A DNA stretch of 64,000 bases from Malaya genurostris (lineage: Eukaryota > Arthropoda > Insecta > Diptera > Culicidae), in assembly GCF_030247185.1 (NCBI RefSeq), contig NC_080572.1:83248935-83312934 (forward strand), in the 5' to 3' direction. Positions 1-13,396 of this stretch are shown one piece after another. The number at the start of each line of letters is the position of its first letter. Position 1 is the stretch's first letter. The translations under genes and the position numbers were made by a program. The notes under the pieces were generated by a model, which made no database searches, was not told the origin of the DNA, and worked only from the letters and a program-made list of their open reading frames with translations.

Positions 1-1105
1 CGATCACTAGTTCTGATCCTTCTGAATTTCTTACGGTCGATACGACAGAAACAAAGACAATACAGTACAGTGAACAATAGAGTGTACGAAATGGGCAAAT
101 ACGATTTAACAAAGCCTGAAACTTGGCCTACAAGACCAAATTCAATTTGTATTGATTGCAAGCGCTGCAAAGTTAGACCAGCAGCAACAGAAATTGAAAT
201 CTTGCTTTAGGAACGAATGCATCTAGACGCTAATAATGTAAGTGAGATTCAATTCAGCAAGGCGTCTAACTGTGTATACATTATGTTCAAACGTGAAAGA
301 GTTGCAATTGCATTTGCTTCGGTTAATAACGGGGTGCACAGTGTTGATCATGACAATGTTAAATATAAAATCCCTGTGTACTTGGTGGACAATGCCATAG
401 AAGTACGCGTGCATGACCTTCCCCCGCAGACCAGCGATCAGTTCGTTCGGGAAAGTATGTCGCAGTACGGCGAAGTTCTTTCCATCGAAAGGGAAGTATG
501 GCGGAATTTTTTCCCGGGTATCCGGAATGGCGTGAGAGTGGTACGTATGCAACCACGTAAAGCAATTCCATCTTACATCATTTGTGATCAAGACGGGATA
601 CATCCGTGTAAAACGCTGATTACGTACGAAAATCAACTGGTTACATGTCAGTTTTGTGAACAACCTGCACACTACGGCAAACCTTGCACTGAAACTGCGA
701 AAATAAACAAAACAAACAAATACAAGGACAACCGCTCAACAACGGAAACTAGTGAATGCAGTGCTCCTGTTTCGAAAACACCTTCACCATCTAACCAACT
801 ATCAACTGCAATCAATGTACAAAGCGCATCTACAGCAACTACCAATGAACCCAAGACTGCAATCAACAATGAAAACAAGGAAACGGAAACCACTCACAAC
901 TCCAACGATGTAGCAATGGATGATATGAGCCACGGACAAAGTGACCTCCAATCTTCGCTAGAAGGAAATGGAAGCTCCTCTCCCCCTAGAAGAAGGGTGA
1001 CAACGAGATCCAATAATAAAAAATAATATTGTGTAACAAGAACATTGGTCAATCGGCCACGTAAAGCAATTGGCCCAAATAAAAATTGTTATAAAAAAAA
1101 TAAAT
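1..1105 (+). mobile_element. ORF1-only non-LTR-like retroposon, copy 1
   Basis: This unit has a short 5' leader, one long coding frame and a 3' tail, and no endonuclease or reverse transcriptase follows it. The leader has a GTGAACAATAGA stretch just before the ATG. The tail carries TCGGCCACGTAAAGC, then AATAAA-type and A-rich sequence. The copy at 28282-29437 has the same leader and tail and is flanked by a target duplication, so I read this as the same unit. Its 5' edge lies at or outside the window start, so target duplications cannot be checked here. The tail end is approximate. Confidence 0.6.
91..1026 (+). pseudogene. ORF1-type RNA-binding protein with CCHC knuckle, one in-frame stop
   Basis: The frame begins at ATG 91 and runs about 311 codons to 1026, broken only by TAG at 208-210 (the paralogue at 28396 has Lys there). 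After about 90 residues comes an RRM-like stretch (EVRVHDLPP, then MSQYGEVLSIERE and FFPGIRNGVRVVRM). Then follows a single zinc knuckle CQFCEQPAHYGKPC, which fits C-x2-C-x4-H-x4-C. The C-terminal part is low-complexity Ser/Thr/Asn-rich and ends in a basic tail (SPPRRRVTTRS). This matches the architecture of ORF1 nucleic-acid chaperones of non-LTR elements. The exact clade is not recognised. A Met at 217 starts the longest uninterrupted piece, but homology to copy 2 shows the real start is upstream. Confidence 0.6.
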
Positions 1106-1626
1106 ATTACAACTTTTCGCGTCTGAAAGTTTTTGAAAACAAAATCAGCAGTCGAAGTGTAAGGTATAAAACAGCCGTTCTTATTTAAGAGACATTTAGA
1201 CTCAAATGCAACACTACTTTGCATTTGCGGTCGTTTTATAATATTTAAAAATTTAACGATATTTTTGCTCTGTACGATATTTTAAGATAAAAAATTCTTA
1301 CGCAGATCAACTTTGCATCTGATTTACACCAAAAGACTTTGAACCAATATCAATTCTCATCGTTGAATAAACACACAAATGTTGAATTAACCATTCCTAT
1401 AGTGAAAATTCAACTACGTTTTTGGTTTTCTCAAACTCAACGCTGAAACAATAGGTATTCAAAATATTTCACTCTTTACCAAACGGCTTCGGCGAAACTG
1501 TCATTTCATAAAAGCCAACGTTTCTCATTTTGCAAATAATTCACAATGACTGAGCGGAAATATATATTGGAGAAGCCAAGTGAAAGAAAAACTAACAGAA
1601 AAGATGAATTTTTGGAAAAAGATACG

Positions 1627-1697
1627 CTCAGAGACAGGACTCGAACCTGCGTTCTTATGCATTCCGTGCATACGCGCTACCATTTCGCCACTCTGAT
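1627..1697 (-). tRNA. tRNA-like sequence in inverted repeat unit
   Basis: A 71-nt cloverleaf can be drawn. The acceptor stem is ATCAGAG/CTCTGAG (6 of 7 pairs). The D arm contains GGTA. The anticodon stem is TATGC/GCATA with loop ACGGAAT, and the T arm is GCAGG/CCTGT with loop TTCGAGT. The A box (TGGCGAAATGG) and B box (GGTTCGAGTCC) are excellent. The anticodon position reads GGA, but base 33 is C instead of the near-invariant T, and there is no long variable arm as Ser would need. It is probably a tRNA-derived module rather than a working tRNA gene. Confidence 0.5.
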
Positions 1698-2211
1698 CTT
1701 GTTTTAGCCACTGCAAAACTCGAAACAGACACAGTAGCAACGTACATCGAACATGGTCTACATCCTGGCCGTCTCACCCGACCGATATCTCACATCCAAA
1801 CATCTTCTCTGTTCATCAAACACTAGTCCTCTCGCTTTATACCTATTTCTCCGATCAAGCATTGAGTAGGAGAGTGTATTTATAATCGCTTGTCACCTTC
1901 TTAATGGTGCCAGTCGCTGGCTGGACATCGTCAGCGACAGACCCCTATGAAGGTTGTATTGATTGTCTGCCAGCGACTGGCTGTCCAGCCAGCGACTGGC
2001 ACCATTAAGAAGGTGACAAGCGATTATAAATACACTCTCCTACTCAATGCTTGATCGAAGAAATAGGTATAAAGCGAGAGGACTAGTGTTTGATGAACAG
2101 AGAAGATGTTTGGATGTGAGATATCGGTCGGGTGAGACGGCCAGGATGTAGACCATGTTCGATGTACGTTGCTACTGTGTCTGTTTCGAGTTTTGCAGTG
2201 GCTAAAACAAG

Positions 2212-2282
2212 ATCAGAGTGGCGAAATGGTAGCGCGTATGCACGGAATGCATAAGAACGCAGGTTCGAGTCCTGTCTCTGAG
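2212..2282 (+). tRNA. tRNA-like sequence in first direct repeat unit
   Basis: Same sequence as the inverted copy at 1627-1697, with intact A and B boxes, anticodon-position GGA and C at position 33. It sits about 240 bases into its repeat unit rather than at the 5' end, unlike a classical tRNA-derived SINE. Confidence 0.5.
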
Positions 2283-2747
2283 CGTATCTTTTTCCAAAAA
2301 TTCATCTTTTCTGTTAGTTTTTCTTTCACTTGGCTTCTCCAATATATATTTCCGCTCAGTCATTGCAAAAACTGAACATAGTCATGGCGGCTTTACGTCA
2401 AACTAAAAATTAATAAATCGTTAAAAACAATTGCGGTTTGATTTTCCGTAACAATCTACTGCTGGTAGGAAAGGGCAGACAATCAATACAACCTTCATAG
2501 GGGTCTGTCGCTGACGATGTCCAGCCAGCGACTGGCACCATTAAGAAGGTGACAAGCGATTATAAATACACTCTCCTACTCAATGCTTGATCGGAGAAAT
2601 AGGTATAAAGCGAGAGGACTAGTGTTTGATGAACAGAGAAGATGTTTGGATGTGAGATATCGGTCGGGTGAGACGGCCAGGATGTAGACCATGTTCGATG
2701 TACGTTGCTACTGTGTCTGTTTCGAGTTTTGCAGTGGCTAAAACAAG

Positions 2748-2818
2748 ATCAGAGTGGCGAAATGGTAGCGCGTATGCACGGAATGCATAAGAACGCAGGT
2801 TCGAGTCTTGTCTCTGAG
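2748..2818 (+). tRNA. tRNA-like sequence in second direct repeat unit
   Basis: Offset exactly 536 bp from the previous copy. It differs by one C-to-T change in the T stem, which turns the B box into GGTTCGAGTCT and makes a G-T wobble. The rest of the cloverleaf is preserved. Confidence 0.5.
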
Positions 2819-2971
2819 CGTATCTTTTTCCAAAAATTCATCTTTTCTGTTAGTTTTTCTTTCACTTGGCTTCTCCAATATATATTTCCGCTCAGTCATT
2901 GCAAAAACTGAACATAGTCATGGCGGCTTTACGTCAAACTAAAAATTAATAAATCGTTAAAAATAATTCAC

Positions 2972-5650
2972 GTTTCTCCATTTATAGTGTTTTTGTGTCC
3001 ATATATAAGATGTATGAAAAAAAGTGTTTTGGCAACCCTGTCCATCAGTGCAGGGAAATAAAATATACAAATGAAAATAGATGTTCGTATCGGTACATGT
3101 TGTTAAGCCTTTCACAACACTATAAAAAAGAAAAAAATATTTTTACTCCATCTGCCAACAATGAATTCCGATCTAGTTGCAATGATTTTGACACAACGAT
3201 TACTCGCACTGTAACCGACACATAACAGAGCGATGAAGAAAATATGAACTCGCAATCAGAGTTGCAATTTGTCAGTCATGTCAAATGACCTTGACAGACT
3301 GACTAAAATCATCGTCAACTGTAATCGGTGCGGTTAAAGTGACTGTCAAATGAGATACTCGATATTTCTATGACCAAGTAGAAGTATACTCAGTCAAAGA
3401 CAGACGACTTTTTTGTTTTCTCTCTCATTCTCCTATTCTCTGTTGAAGTAAAAAAGTATGGGTGTGTAATGTCAGAGACATAACTGGATGTCGTGAGTAC
3501 GAGTAAAACTGATACTCTTTCTTTATACTTCCTAGTATCAATTAGTTGATCGATTGTTTGAATTGTGCATGCTTTCCCCTTTTTCACTCTAGAATTTGAA
3601 ACGATACACCTAAACAAAAACACAGTTCAGTTACATTGAACATTCTGACATACAATTAAATATTACGAAATATCCAGTATAGTTCCTTATGATAAAGTAA
3701 TGGTGGTTCTGAAAATAACCTTTTATGAAAGTGTTCGTGATAGAGAGTGACGAGTTGAGTTAGAATCTATTCTGAGTCGGTAATATGCATTTTATAGAGC
3801 AAATCAGCAAAAAATTCTACTACTACTTCTACTTCTACTAGTATAGTGAAGAAAAATCTCGCATAATTCTTTGGGTATACTATTATGGTTCTAAATAACA
3901 ACATACAGAATTTTGATGTCGATTGTTTCATTTCGGATTTGAATATTACATCGAAAGAAACTATTAAATTGATTATGGCGTTCTACGATATCGACCCCCT
4001 ATTGTTTTATATAAGTTGTTATTTGAAATATTTACGCTGAAAAGTTGTGTTGATTTGAAATTGCTAAGTATTTTACATCAATATTAAAAAGGAAGAAATT
4101 GAATTTTCAAAGGAATATGTTGAAGGGGGTCTGAGGCCTAAGTTAATTTTTAGTAAAGGGGTCCATGACCCAAAATAGTTTGGGAGTCCCTGGTCTGAGA
4201 TATTAAACACTGTTTAGATAGAAACGATATTAAGCATTGTTGCAAATTTTGCACTGCAAAAGTTGCACAAAGCTGATCAAATTATCCCAGATTTGCACTA
4301 CACTGATGGTTTTAATTACCGATTTGCAAAGAAGCAAACTTTATAGTTCTTTAGATAAAATTTGGAGCCATTAGAAGGGCTGATTTTGCATAATGTTGTC
4401 GATTGTTGTTCATTTTTCGTTGCATTATGGTCCAATGCAAACGACTAGCAGCAGGATGATACAATCGATCTTCTTTGAAGAGAAACTGGCTCTGCCACTT
4501 GTGCGTTTGAGGTTATGTACCACGCAAAAGATCTGCATTTTCATTGCCGTCTGCTCCTCCTGATGATCGAAGTCCAAATGAAAGCACGACCTGAGCGTTT
4601 CATGCTTTATACTTGGTTTGTTCTTACTGCTGTTGGTGGGGGGACCTCCAGTTCCGTCTGAAGCACTAGAAGAAATGAACAATTTTCAATCAAAGCTTAC
4701 CTTTTATACTAATCCAGTAGATAATCAGAACTGATATGTGCTTAAGTACCTCAAAACCGTCGTTCCGGTGCGAAAAAGCCAAGCAAGCGTGATGAATTTT
4801 CCACATTATTTTCAAAAGTTTTAGAAAACGCTGTTTTACAATTATTCATAGCTATCTCACGCTATTGAAAAACTAATCACGAATTCCTGATCATATTTCT
4901 GATAGCTTGTAGAAAAAATGTGTTGTTGGGTTAAGTACATCAAGAGATATTCGCGATAAAGTTCTGCCCATTCTTGTACGGAAAAATTTTGAAAAGGCGC
5001 CCATAGTAAAGTAAGTCGTACTCACGACAAAAAATTCAATGAGAGTACTAACATAAACTTCATTGCTTAAAGTCATCGGACTTCCGAGTTTATTGGTGTA
5101 AATGAATATAATCAGTGACAGGAGAAATGAAGATAATATAAATCGCATCGGCAATCAATGAGCGTCCTGGTGGGTGAAATATCAAGAGAATTTATGTTCT
5201 GACAGATCGGCTATCAGACACTCACTCAATATATGGTGATCTGTAGAGCCTGGTTGGCAGCAGTCCAGTGATATAGGCTTTCAAATATTCAACGTGCAAA
5301 GTTGCTAGTGGATAGTGACATATAGCAGCTCTGCTTGCAATTACTCATAAGCGTAGTCAGAAATTTCCTTGATGTAAAAAGCAAGATCTTAAAATTTAAC
5401 CAGTGCTTTCTCTCTCCAACCAGAATTTTTAACTTCAAGTATTTTTATTGATTTAATCAAGAAAATTTGATTACGGTGAAAAGCTTTCGCTATCAAGTTA
5501 GTTACTTAATAAGATGTTTTGTAGAAGGTTTTTTCAATAGGGAGTGCTCTATTGCCTGAAAGTTATTTTGACAGTGTAAAGTGACGTCTCTACTCAGTAT
5601 TGTTGCTTCCAAATCGTAGAAATTTATTTTCAAAATCAGTATTCAACCAA
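2972..5650. other. Unassigned AT-rich sequence
   Basis: No transposon ends or convincing gene were found. At 4425-4682 (minus) an 85-codon frame has fairly even amino-acid use and a good splice-acceptor-like TTTCTTCTAG just upstream, but no partner exon was found. Short TAC/TTC-rich microsatellite sequence lies near 3817-3842. Confidence 0.3.
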
Positions 5651-5671
5651 AAATGTTTATAGTGCAAAATT

Positions 5672-5745
5672 CTCTTCAGTGATGAGACGCATTTTTAGTT
5701 GAATGGATACGTCATAAAGCAAAATTGCCGTATTTGTAATAAAAT
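5672..5745 (+). pseudogene. Mariner-like transposase fragment (first catalytic Asp region)
   Basis: Translation gives SDETHF, a stop, then LNGYVIKQNCRIC. This lines up with TDEAHFWLNGYVNKQNCRIW in the transposase relic at 27498-28124. Only about 25 codons are recognisable, so this is a fossil of the same family. Confidence 0.5.
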
Positions 5746-5771
5746 CAAATTCATTTTTGTTTTCTTGGTGC

Positions 5772-5857
5772 TGAGAATTTCGTGTTGGATTGAAATTTTG
5801 CTGGTTTGTGTCCAGGGTATTCGCCAACTGAACACATTCTCTAAAAACAAGGAGGGC
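5772..5857 (+). mobile_element. Fragment of the 1.1-kb TA-target transposon
   Basis: About 86 bp closely match the internal sequence of the two long copies near 43905 and 55882 (shared landmarks GAATTTCGTGTTGGATTG and ATTCGCCAACT). Neither terminal repeat is present, so this is a remnant. Confidence 0.55.
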
Positions 5858-8193
5858 CGAGTGTCATATACCAATCGATTCAGTGTGATTTTGTGCAACA
5901 AAGAGGTCATGGAATGCCTAATCGATTGTCACACGTTTGGATTGAAAGGAATAATTTTAAGGTTTCGTTAAACTTCTATCTTCGATTCAACTCACTGTTC
6001 CAAAATTTTAATTACAATTCATTCAAACTGACGTTCATTCAAATAAATTCAAGAAAATTAAACACAACGAAGAATATTCACACGAAAAACACATGCTGAT
6101 TGATAAAAAAAGGTATCATCTCACTGCAAGGTGTTTTTAATATGAGCAAGGCACGTGTTTTTAATATGATTCGCTTTTGCAATTTTTTGTATAATTTCCT
6201 GCTCAATAAAGACTGAAAGCATCATAGTGTTTTATGTATTTAAAAATTTTCTGTTGCAAAACGACTACTGAATGAAGTGGTTGCCTTTCCTTCCGTTGTT
6301 CCGATTCATCGAAAATGCAAAGCCTACGAAAATCGGTTATAGAAGTTGTAACTTGCAAGCTATGTCGAATTTCAATTGATGAATCATGCATCCTAAGAAC
6401 CCAGCTTTCCTATGATACTATTTGTTTTATGTTGAACTTTTAAACAATTACTTGAAAAGCTTGGCTGTAAAAAGGAGGCTGTCTCGTCCCGTTCTATTCT
6501 ACTGTTTCCCAAATATTGTTAAGGTCCAAAAATTTTCTACCTGCTATTGAACCCCCGCGACTACGAATATGGAACGAATCTCTCTGTTTTCGTATTGCTC
6601 ATTGAACGACGAGCACTTCACAAGTTACATTGTCACATCTAGCCAAAAATGACTGTTTTCTTCACCAACCACATGCTGAAGCGTCAACCGGAATCAATAT
6701 CGACAAACACCCGGGAGGCAACATAGAGCCAACAAGTTGAAATAAAAAAGCAGAGAACGATTGAATATTTATATTTGATGTTGGTTTCATGAAAAATACA
6801 TGCTCTGTTATATATGGGTGACAAAGAGTAGGGTAAAGTTTTATAATATGCCCCCCTTAAGAAAACATTGAGATATTTCCAAGTGTATTGATATATTTTC
6901 CTCGAGAATGTAAGTATTTCACTGCAATACGGATGAGGAACATAATTTTCAATGACTCCAATAGAAAAGATGAGAATTGATTGATATAAACACATTTTCC
7001 AAAACGGCTACATTCTTAGTTTTTTTCGCTCGCCTCAGACATAATGCCCCAGCAGCCGTAAAATGTGGCTCACAACAAACCAGTGGCATGACACACAACA
7101 AAAGACATTTTATCCCACAACAATGATGCATTGTGCTTCTTGAAATGTCCATAAAGTTACTGTTTTGAGATAATCAGTATGTCAAAGAAATGGCGGATAA
7201 AACATCTATATAGTCGAAGCAAAACTTTACATCGAAAAGCTGCCAAATGAAATTTTTAGTTTTTTCATACTTTCCTGCAAACGATAACCACCAAACTTGC
7301 ATAGCAGAAAGATCCTACGAAAACACAGTATTAGTAATAAAACTTTGGTTAAGAAAAGTCTTCAATGCTTAAGAAAGGAAAGGGGGCATTTTGGCTAGCA
7401 GGGGCGCTTTATAAGACTTTCCCCTACGTTGAGAAGGCGTCGTAATAAATACGAATGAATGTGCACTAGGGTAGCATGACAGAATGACGAATGCTTCTTC
7501 ATAAAATATTCAGCTTCACGGTTCAACTTAAGACTATTTAGAAGAAGTGAAAATTTCTCAAGGTGTGAATCCACGAAGTGAGTATGGAATTTATTGTTGT
7601 TGTTGTTGTTGCTTTTTCAAAAACATGCGTTGTGAAAAGTACTGTGATTGAACGTGACCGTTCAACATCCTTCTTAGAAATTTTACGATTAGCAGAACAA
7701 AATAGCCACTCACTGTGTGTGTACCTTAACCCTGAACTTTCCATTTGATCAACTTTCAAGTATAAATTTCTTCGTGTTCTGCTCCATGGTACATTTTTTA
7801 TCTCGATTTGCAGCTGGAGCTAGTGATGTATGACCAGGAAATTGATGTATAGTAGAGGGTTAAGAAGTACAACAGAAAACAGAAAATAAATCCCCTCTAT
7901 TGTGCGAAAGCTTAATTTATCTATCGGAGAAGAAAATGTGTTTTCTGGTTATCTCCTGGTACTCGCAGGCGGTGGTATTATGTTCAGAAGGATCGAACGA
8001 GTCAACATGAAAGCCGACACATATTGATTCAGACGTATCCAGTTGAGTGAACGCGAGCAAGCAGTCGAAAATAACTTCACAGGGGGATGCTTTTGCAGCG
8101 TTGATTGAAAGGAAATCGTACGACTATTAAGCTGTATTTGCATGGACTTGAGCGATTCAGTCATCTTAGACTGATTGTATGTGAGGTTGGTTG
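5858..8193. other. Unassigned intergenic sequence
   Basis: No element ends or coding sequence could be supported. A short (GTT)n microsatellite lies at about 7590-7612. All open frames here are short and compositionally unremarkable. Confidence 0.3.
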
Positions 8194-8420
8194 CACTCTT
8201 AGAAAAAAATTAAATTTACGTTTGACGTAAATTCAAGCATACCATTCTTCGGTGATGACGCAATATTACATCTACAAACATTTAAAATAATTGTTGGGTC
8301 TGTATCGATGTAAACTTCAACAAAATTACCTGTGAAGTTGAACTGTAAATTTAAATGAATTATGACGCTCCTATTATGTGCATCTATAAATACGTAAATT
8401 TACACGATTTTTTCTAAGTG
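8194..8420. mobile_element. 227-bp MITE, unit 1
   Basis: The ends are imperfect inverted repeats: the left starts CACTCTTAGAAAAAA and the right end, reversed, starts CACTTAGAAAAAATCG. Both lead into copies of an AAATTTACGT motif. The interior carries ACATCTA, TGTATCGATGTAAACTTC and ATTACGACGCTCC-like blocks shared with units 2 and 3. It is non-coding. No clean TA duplication is visible on the left. Confidence 0.6.
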
Positions 8421-8677
8421 CACTCTAAGAAAAAATGAAATTCACGCTAGACGTAAATTCAACCAAGCCGGAATTTCCTCGGTGATTACATAATATTACA
8501 TCTATTAACAAGTGAAAATAATGTTTGTGTCTGTATCGATGTAAACTTCAGTTAAATTAACCGTGAGGCTAAAGATATGGCTTATCTTTACATGCTTTAA
8601 TTTGTAAATTAAGGAAAATTACGACGCTTCTTTTATGTGCATCTATAAAGATGTAAATTTACACAATTTTCACTCAG
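8421..8677. mobile_element. MITE unit 2, abutting unit 1
   Basis: Begins CACTCTAAGAAAAAATG at the base after unit 1 ends, and shares its internal blocks. The right end is degraded (ACACAATTTTCACTCAG), so the boundary is approximate. Two units sit head-to-tail with no spacer. Confidence 0.55.
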
Positions 8678-8867
8678 TTTCAGTTTGTGGGATTAGATGC
8701 TTCAATGTATTTCATGTACAGCTTGACTCAACAAGGGAAGGATACAGGAACTCGAATCAAATCGATTCGAACTTAATATTTAGAAAATAACAATTCGGAT
8801 ATCAACTATATCAAGTAATATGCGAATATACTTGACATCCTATAGTGTCACGTGCCACATCACTTTT

Positions 8868-9535
8868 TGCCTTTCTCTATAGAATTGCTGAAAAAAAGGA
8901 CTTTCGAACGGAGCCTCGGAGACGAATGCCGCAATTTCTTCGGTGATAACACAATATTACATCTATTAAAATGTAAAAATAATTTTTATATCTGTATCGA
9001 TGTAAACTTCCACAGAATTAACTAAGAAATTAATTATATGATGTATCTTTACATGATTTGAATTGTAAATTTCGGTGAATTACGACGCTCCTTTTGTGTG
9101 CATCTTAAAGACGTAAATTTACACAATTGAGTAAGTTTACGGCTTTATAAATGTGTGTACCATTTACCGTTCAATTTTCTCCAAGACGGCGAACCGGTTT
9201 GAACAATCTTAGACTCGTTTAAAAGCTACTATTGGACAATTGATCAAGTTCGAAGATCGAATGCCTCTCATATCCGGTTCCGAAGATATAATGGTATAAG
9301 TGACGTAATCGACAAAACGCATTGTTTTTGATCCGCTCAATTTTCTCAGAGATGACAGACCCAATTTTAAGTCTAGGCTTCAAAAGGCTTAGACTCGTTT
9401 AAAAGCTACTATTGGGTTATTTGGTAAGCTTACGATACTAATGGCCGAGGATTGAATCTTGTTAATATTTAATGAGACTGTTTAAATAGCTAGTGAAAGA
9501 AATTATCACACCACTTTGTGGATTAAGAAGATTTT
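8868..9535 (-). repeat. Diverged copy of the CCGGAACCGGAAG-containing repeat family
   Basis: The left edge has TTGCCTTTCTCTATAG and the right edge has TATCACACCACTTTGTGG. Both match the edges of the better copy at 51553-52850. Inside are the phrases CATATCCGGTTCCGAAGATA and GGTATAAGTGACGTAAT, shared in inverse with 22880-23345. The copy is interrupted by MITE unit 3. Confidence 0.45.
8925..9136. mobile_element. MITE unit 3, trimmed
   Basis: Shares TTCGGTGATAACACAATATTACATC, split here into TTCGGTGATAACACAAT and ATTACATCTATT, with unit 2. It also shares the TGTATCGATGTAAACTTCC block and a GACGTAAATTTACACAATT right side. The left terminal repeat is missing. It lies inside the 8868-9535 repeat. 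Confidence 0.5.
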
Positions 9536-9701
9536 CAATGTATTATTTATTGCACTATGCATTGAATATGAATTGTTAAGATTCAAATGGGTTGTTCATA
9601 TTCAAGTGGTGACTTTTCAGCCTTATTATATACATGATTTGGGTCTTACCAATTCTGGAATTTTTTGTAGGTAGTAGTGGGAAAACTCTTTGTATTTGTT
9701 A

Positions 9702-10884
9702 AAGACTGTCCCAGAAAGTATGGACGCAACCAAAAACCGCTGCCATTTCGCAATGGATCAGAATCTGTCAATTTTTATGGCTGCGTCCTGTTGTTTACAC
9801 TCTTCTCTAACCACTTGTGCAGTTGTTTATTCGTTTTCATTAGTTTGTTTCGAAATGCGTGGACTTTCAGCAGAACAACGTCGAAAAATTGTGTACAAAT
9901 GGTGCACAGAACGCGGACTGTCACTGAGAAATATAGCAAAAATGGAAGGAGTAAGTGGAAAAGCCGTGCGAAATGCAATCAGGAAGTTCGGTGAGGATAA
10001 CACCTTTAAGGATAGTTGGATAAACGTATACTGAAGGCGTTCGAGCAAAAAAGGGAGGTTTCAGTTCGGGATGTGGCCAAAACAGTGGGCACTTCGAAGT
10101 CAAATGTTCTTCGTGCTAAAGAACGTTTGAATCCTCGAACCAATACGAAGCAGAAACAACAAAAACGTAGTCCGAAACAAGAAGCATCGATCAGGCCGAG
10201 GGTTCGAAAGCCTTGCCGGGACCACAATATTATACGGTGCGAGAAGGGCAAGTGTTAAACCAGTCCGAGACATCGATTGAAGTCGAAAAATTTGGTAAGA
10301 AAGCTATGCTCTGGCAAGCAATTTGTAGCTGCGGTAAGATTTCGAAACCCTTCATCACCGCTGCTTCAATGAACAGCGAAATATACATCAAGGAATGTTT
10401 ACAAAAACGACTTCCACCCATGATTCGAAGCCACAAGGATCCTGTTATCTTCTGGCCAGATCTTGCTTCTTGCCACTACTCGAAATCAACGGTAGAATGG
10501 TATACTACCAAAAATGTAACTTTCGTCAAAAAAGACATGAATCCACCAAATTGTCCACAACTTCGACCAATTGAGGAATTTCGGGCATTAACGAAGGCAC
10601 ATCTTAGGAAACGTGTCTCGACAGCCGAAACCATTCAACAGTTCGAAAAAGATTGGAAAAAAGTGTCAAAACTTGTCGCCAAAATGTCTATACGAAATTT
10701 AATGAGGAACGTTCGCAAGAAGGTGCGCCAGCTAGTCTACAATGGCTAAGTAGCAAATGTTGTAAATCATATTCTGTTGTTGTAGTCTAATATTATCAGT
10801 ATATTGAATAAAATTTGAATATCTAACACTTGTGAATTATTTACAGCGAAATCAAAGTGCGTCCATACTTCCTGGGACAGTCTT
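9702..10884 (+). mobile_element. ITmD37E-type (DD37E) Tc1/mariner element, deleted copy
   Basis: Terminal inverted repeats begin AAGACTGTCCCAGAAAGTAT on the left and AAGACTGTCCCAGGAAGTAT on the reversed right, extending through GGACGCA. TA lies at 9700-9701 and 10885-10886. The copy at 61072-62614 has the same ends. Comparison shows two internal deletions here, about 44 bp after codon 60 and about 80 bp removing the first catalytic Asp. It sits inside the jockey 3' fragment. Confidence 0.85.
9855..10749 (+). pseudogene. DD37E transposase, first catalytic residue deleted
   Basis: Starts at ATG 9855 (MRGLSAEQRRKIVYKW). An N-terminal helix-turn-helix region follows (LRNIAKMEGVSGKAVRNAIRK, broken by a deletion, then VRDVAKTVGTSKSNVLRAKE). 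The C-terminal catalytic half retains FWPDLASCHYS and NPPNCPQLRPIEEF. By count, 37 residues separate the Asp and Glu, which is the DD37E signature known from mosquito ITmD37E elements. The segment with the first Asp (TMDDETYVKLD in copy 2) is missing, and there are frame changes near 10034 and 10213. It cannot encode active transposase. Confidence 0.8.
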
Positions 10885-10997
10885 TAGTAAATTAGTATAT
10901 ACATTCCGGTACACTAACTTACTAACTAATACAAAGATCGAATAGATTCGATCGAAGATTGCATTGCTTTTTGTGGGCATTTGCTTATAATATTATG

Positions 10998-13161
<2,164 letters not shown>

Positions 13162-13396
13162 CATCTAATGGTTCTATATTTGTGTGTCCGCACAGAAAAA
13201 TTTATGAATTTTACAGGTGACAACCAGCAACACGGATAATGTCGTTGAATGCACTCATTTATGAATGTGTGATTGAGTGACAATAAACAATCATTATAAT
13301 TATGAATGTTTCAACGAATACAGGCGTTTGGAGACCAATAAATGCAAAACTTCAATTACTGATTGAATTTTAATAGAAGAATGAATTCCGAAAATA

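Larger units (their letters stand above)
1545..2960. mobile_element. Three-unit tRNA-bearing repeat cluster with 11-bp flanking direct repeats
   Basis: Three copies of one unit of roughly 430-490 bp lie here: one inverted (1545-1970) and two direct (1971-2435 and 2476-2960, offset 536 bp). The whole cluster is bracketed by the direct repeat AAATAATTCAC at 1534-1544 and 2961-2971, which looks like a target-site duplication. The inverted arm and the first direct arm are nearly identical over about 375 bp around a 64-bp spacer, so the region could form a cruciform. The unit ends in an A/T-rich tail (AATAAATCGTTAAAA). The family was not recognised. The direct repeat and the tail suggest retroposition of a composite unit, but this is inference. 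Confidence 0.6.

Noticed and set aside
1627..2818. Functional tRNA-Ser(GGA) genes
   Set aside because: No long variable arm, C at position 33, and an acceptor mismatch. A tRNA-derived repeat module is more likely.
1525..2911. Three related 68-71 codon frames starting MLLCLFRVLQWLKQ
   Set aside because: They cross the tRNA-like sequence of the repeat unit. Conservation follows from the repeat, not from coding selection.
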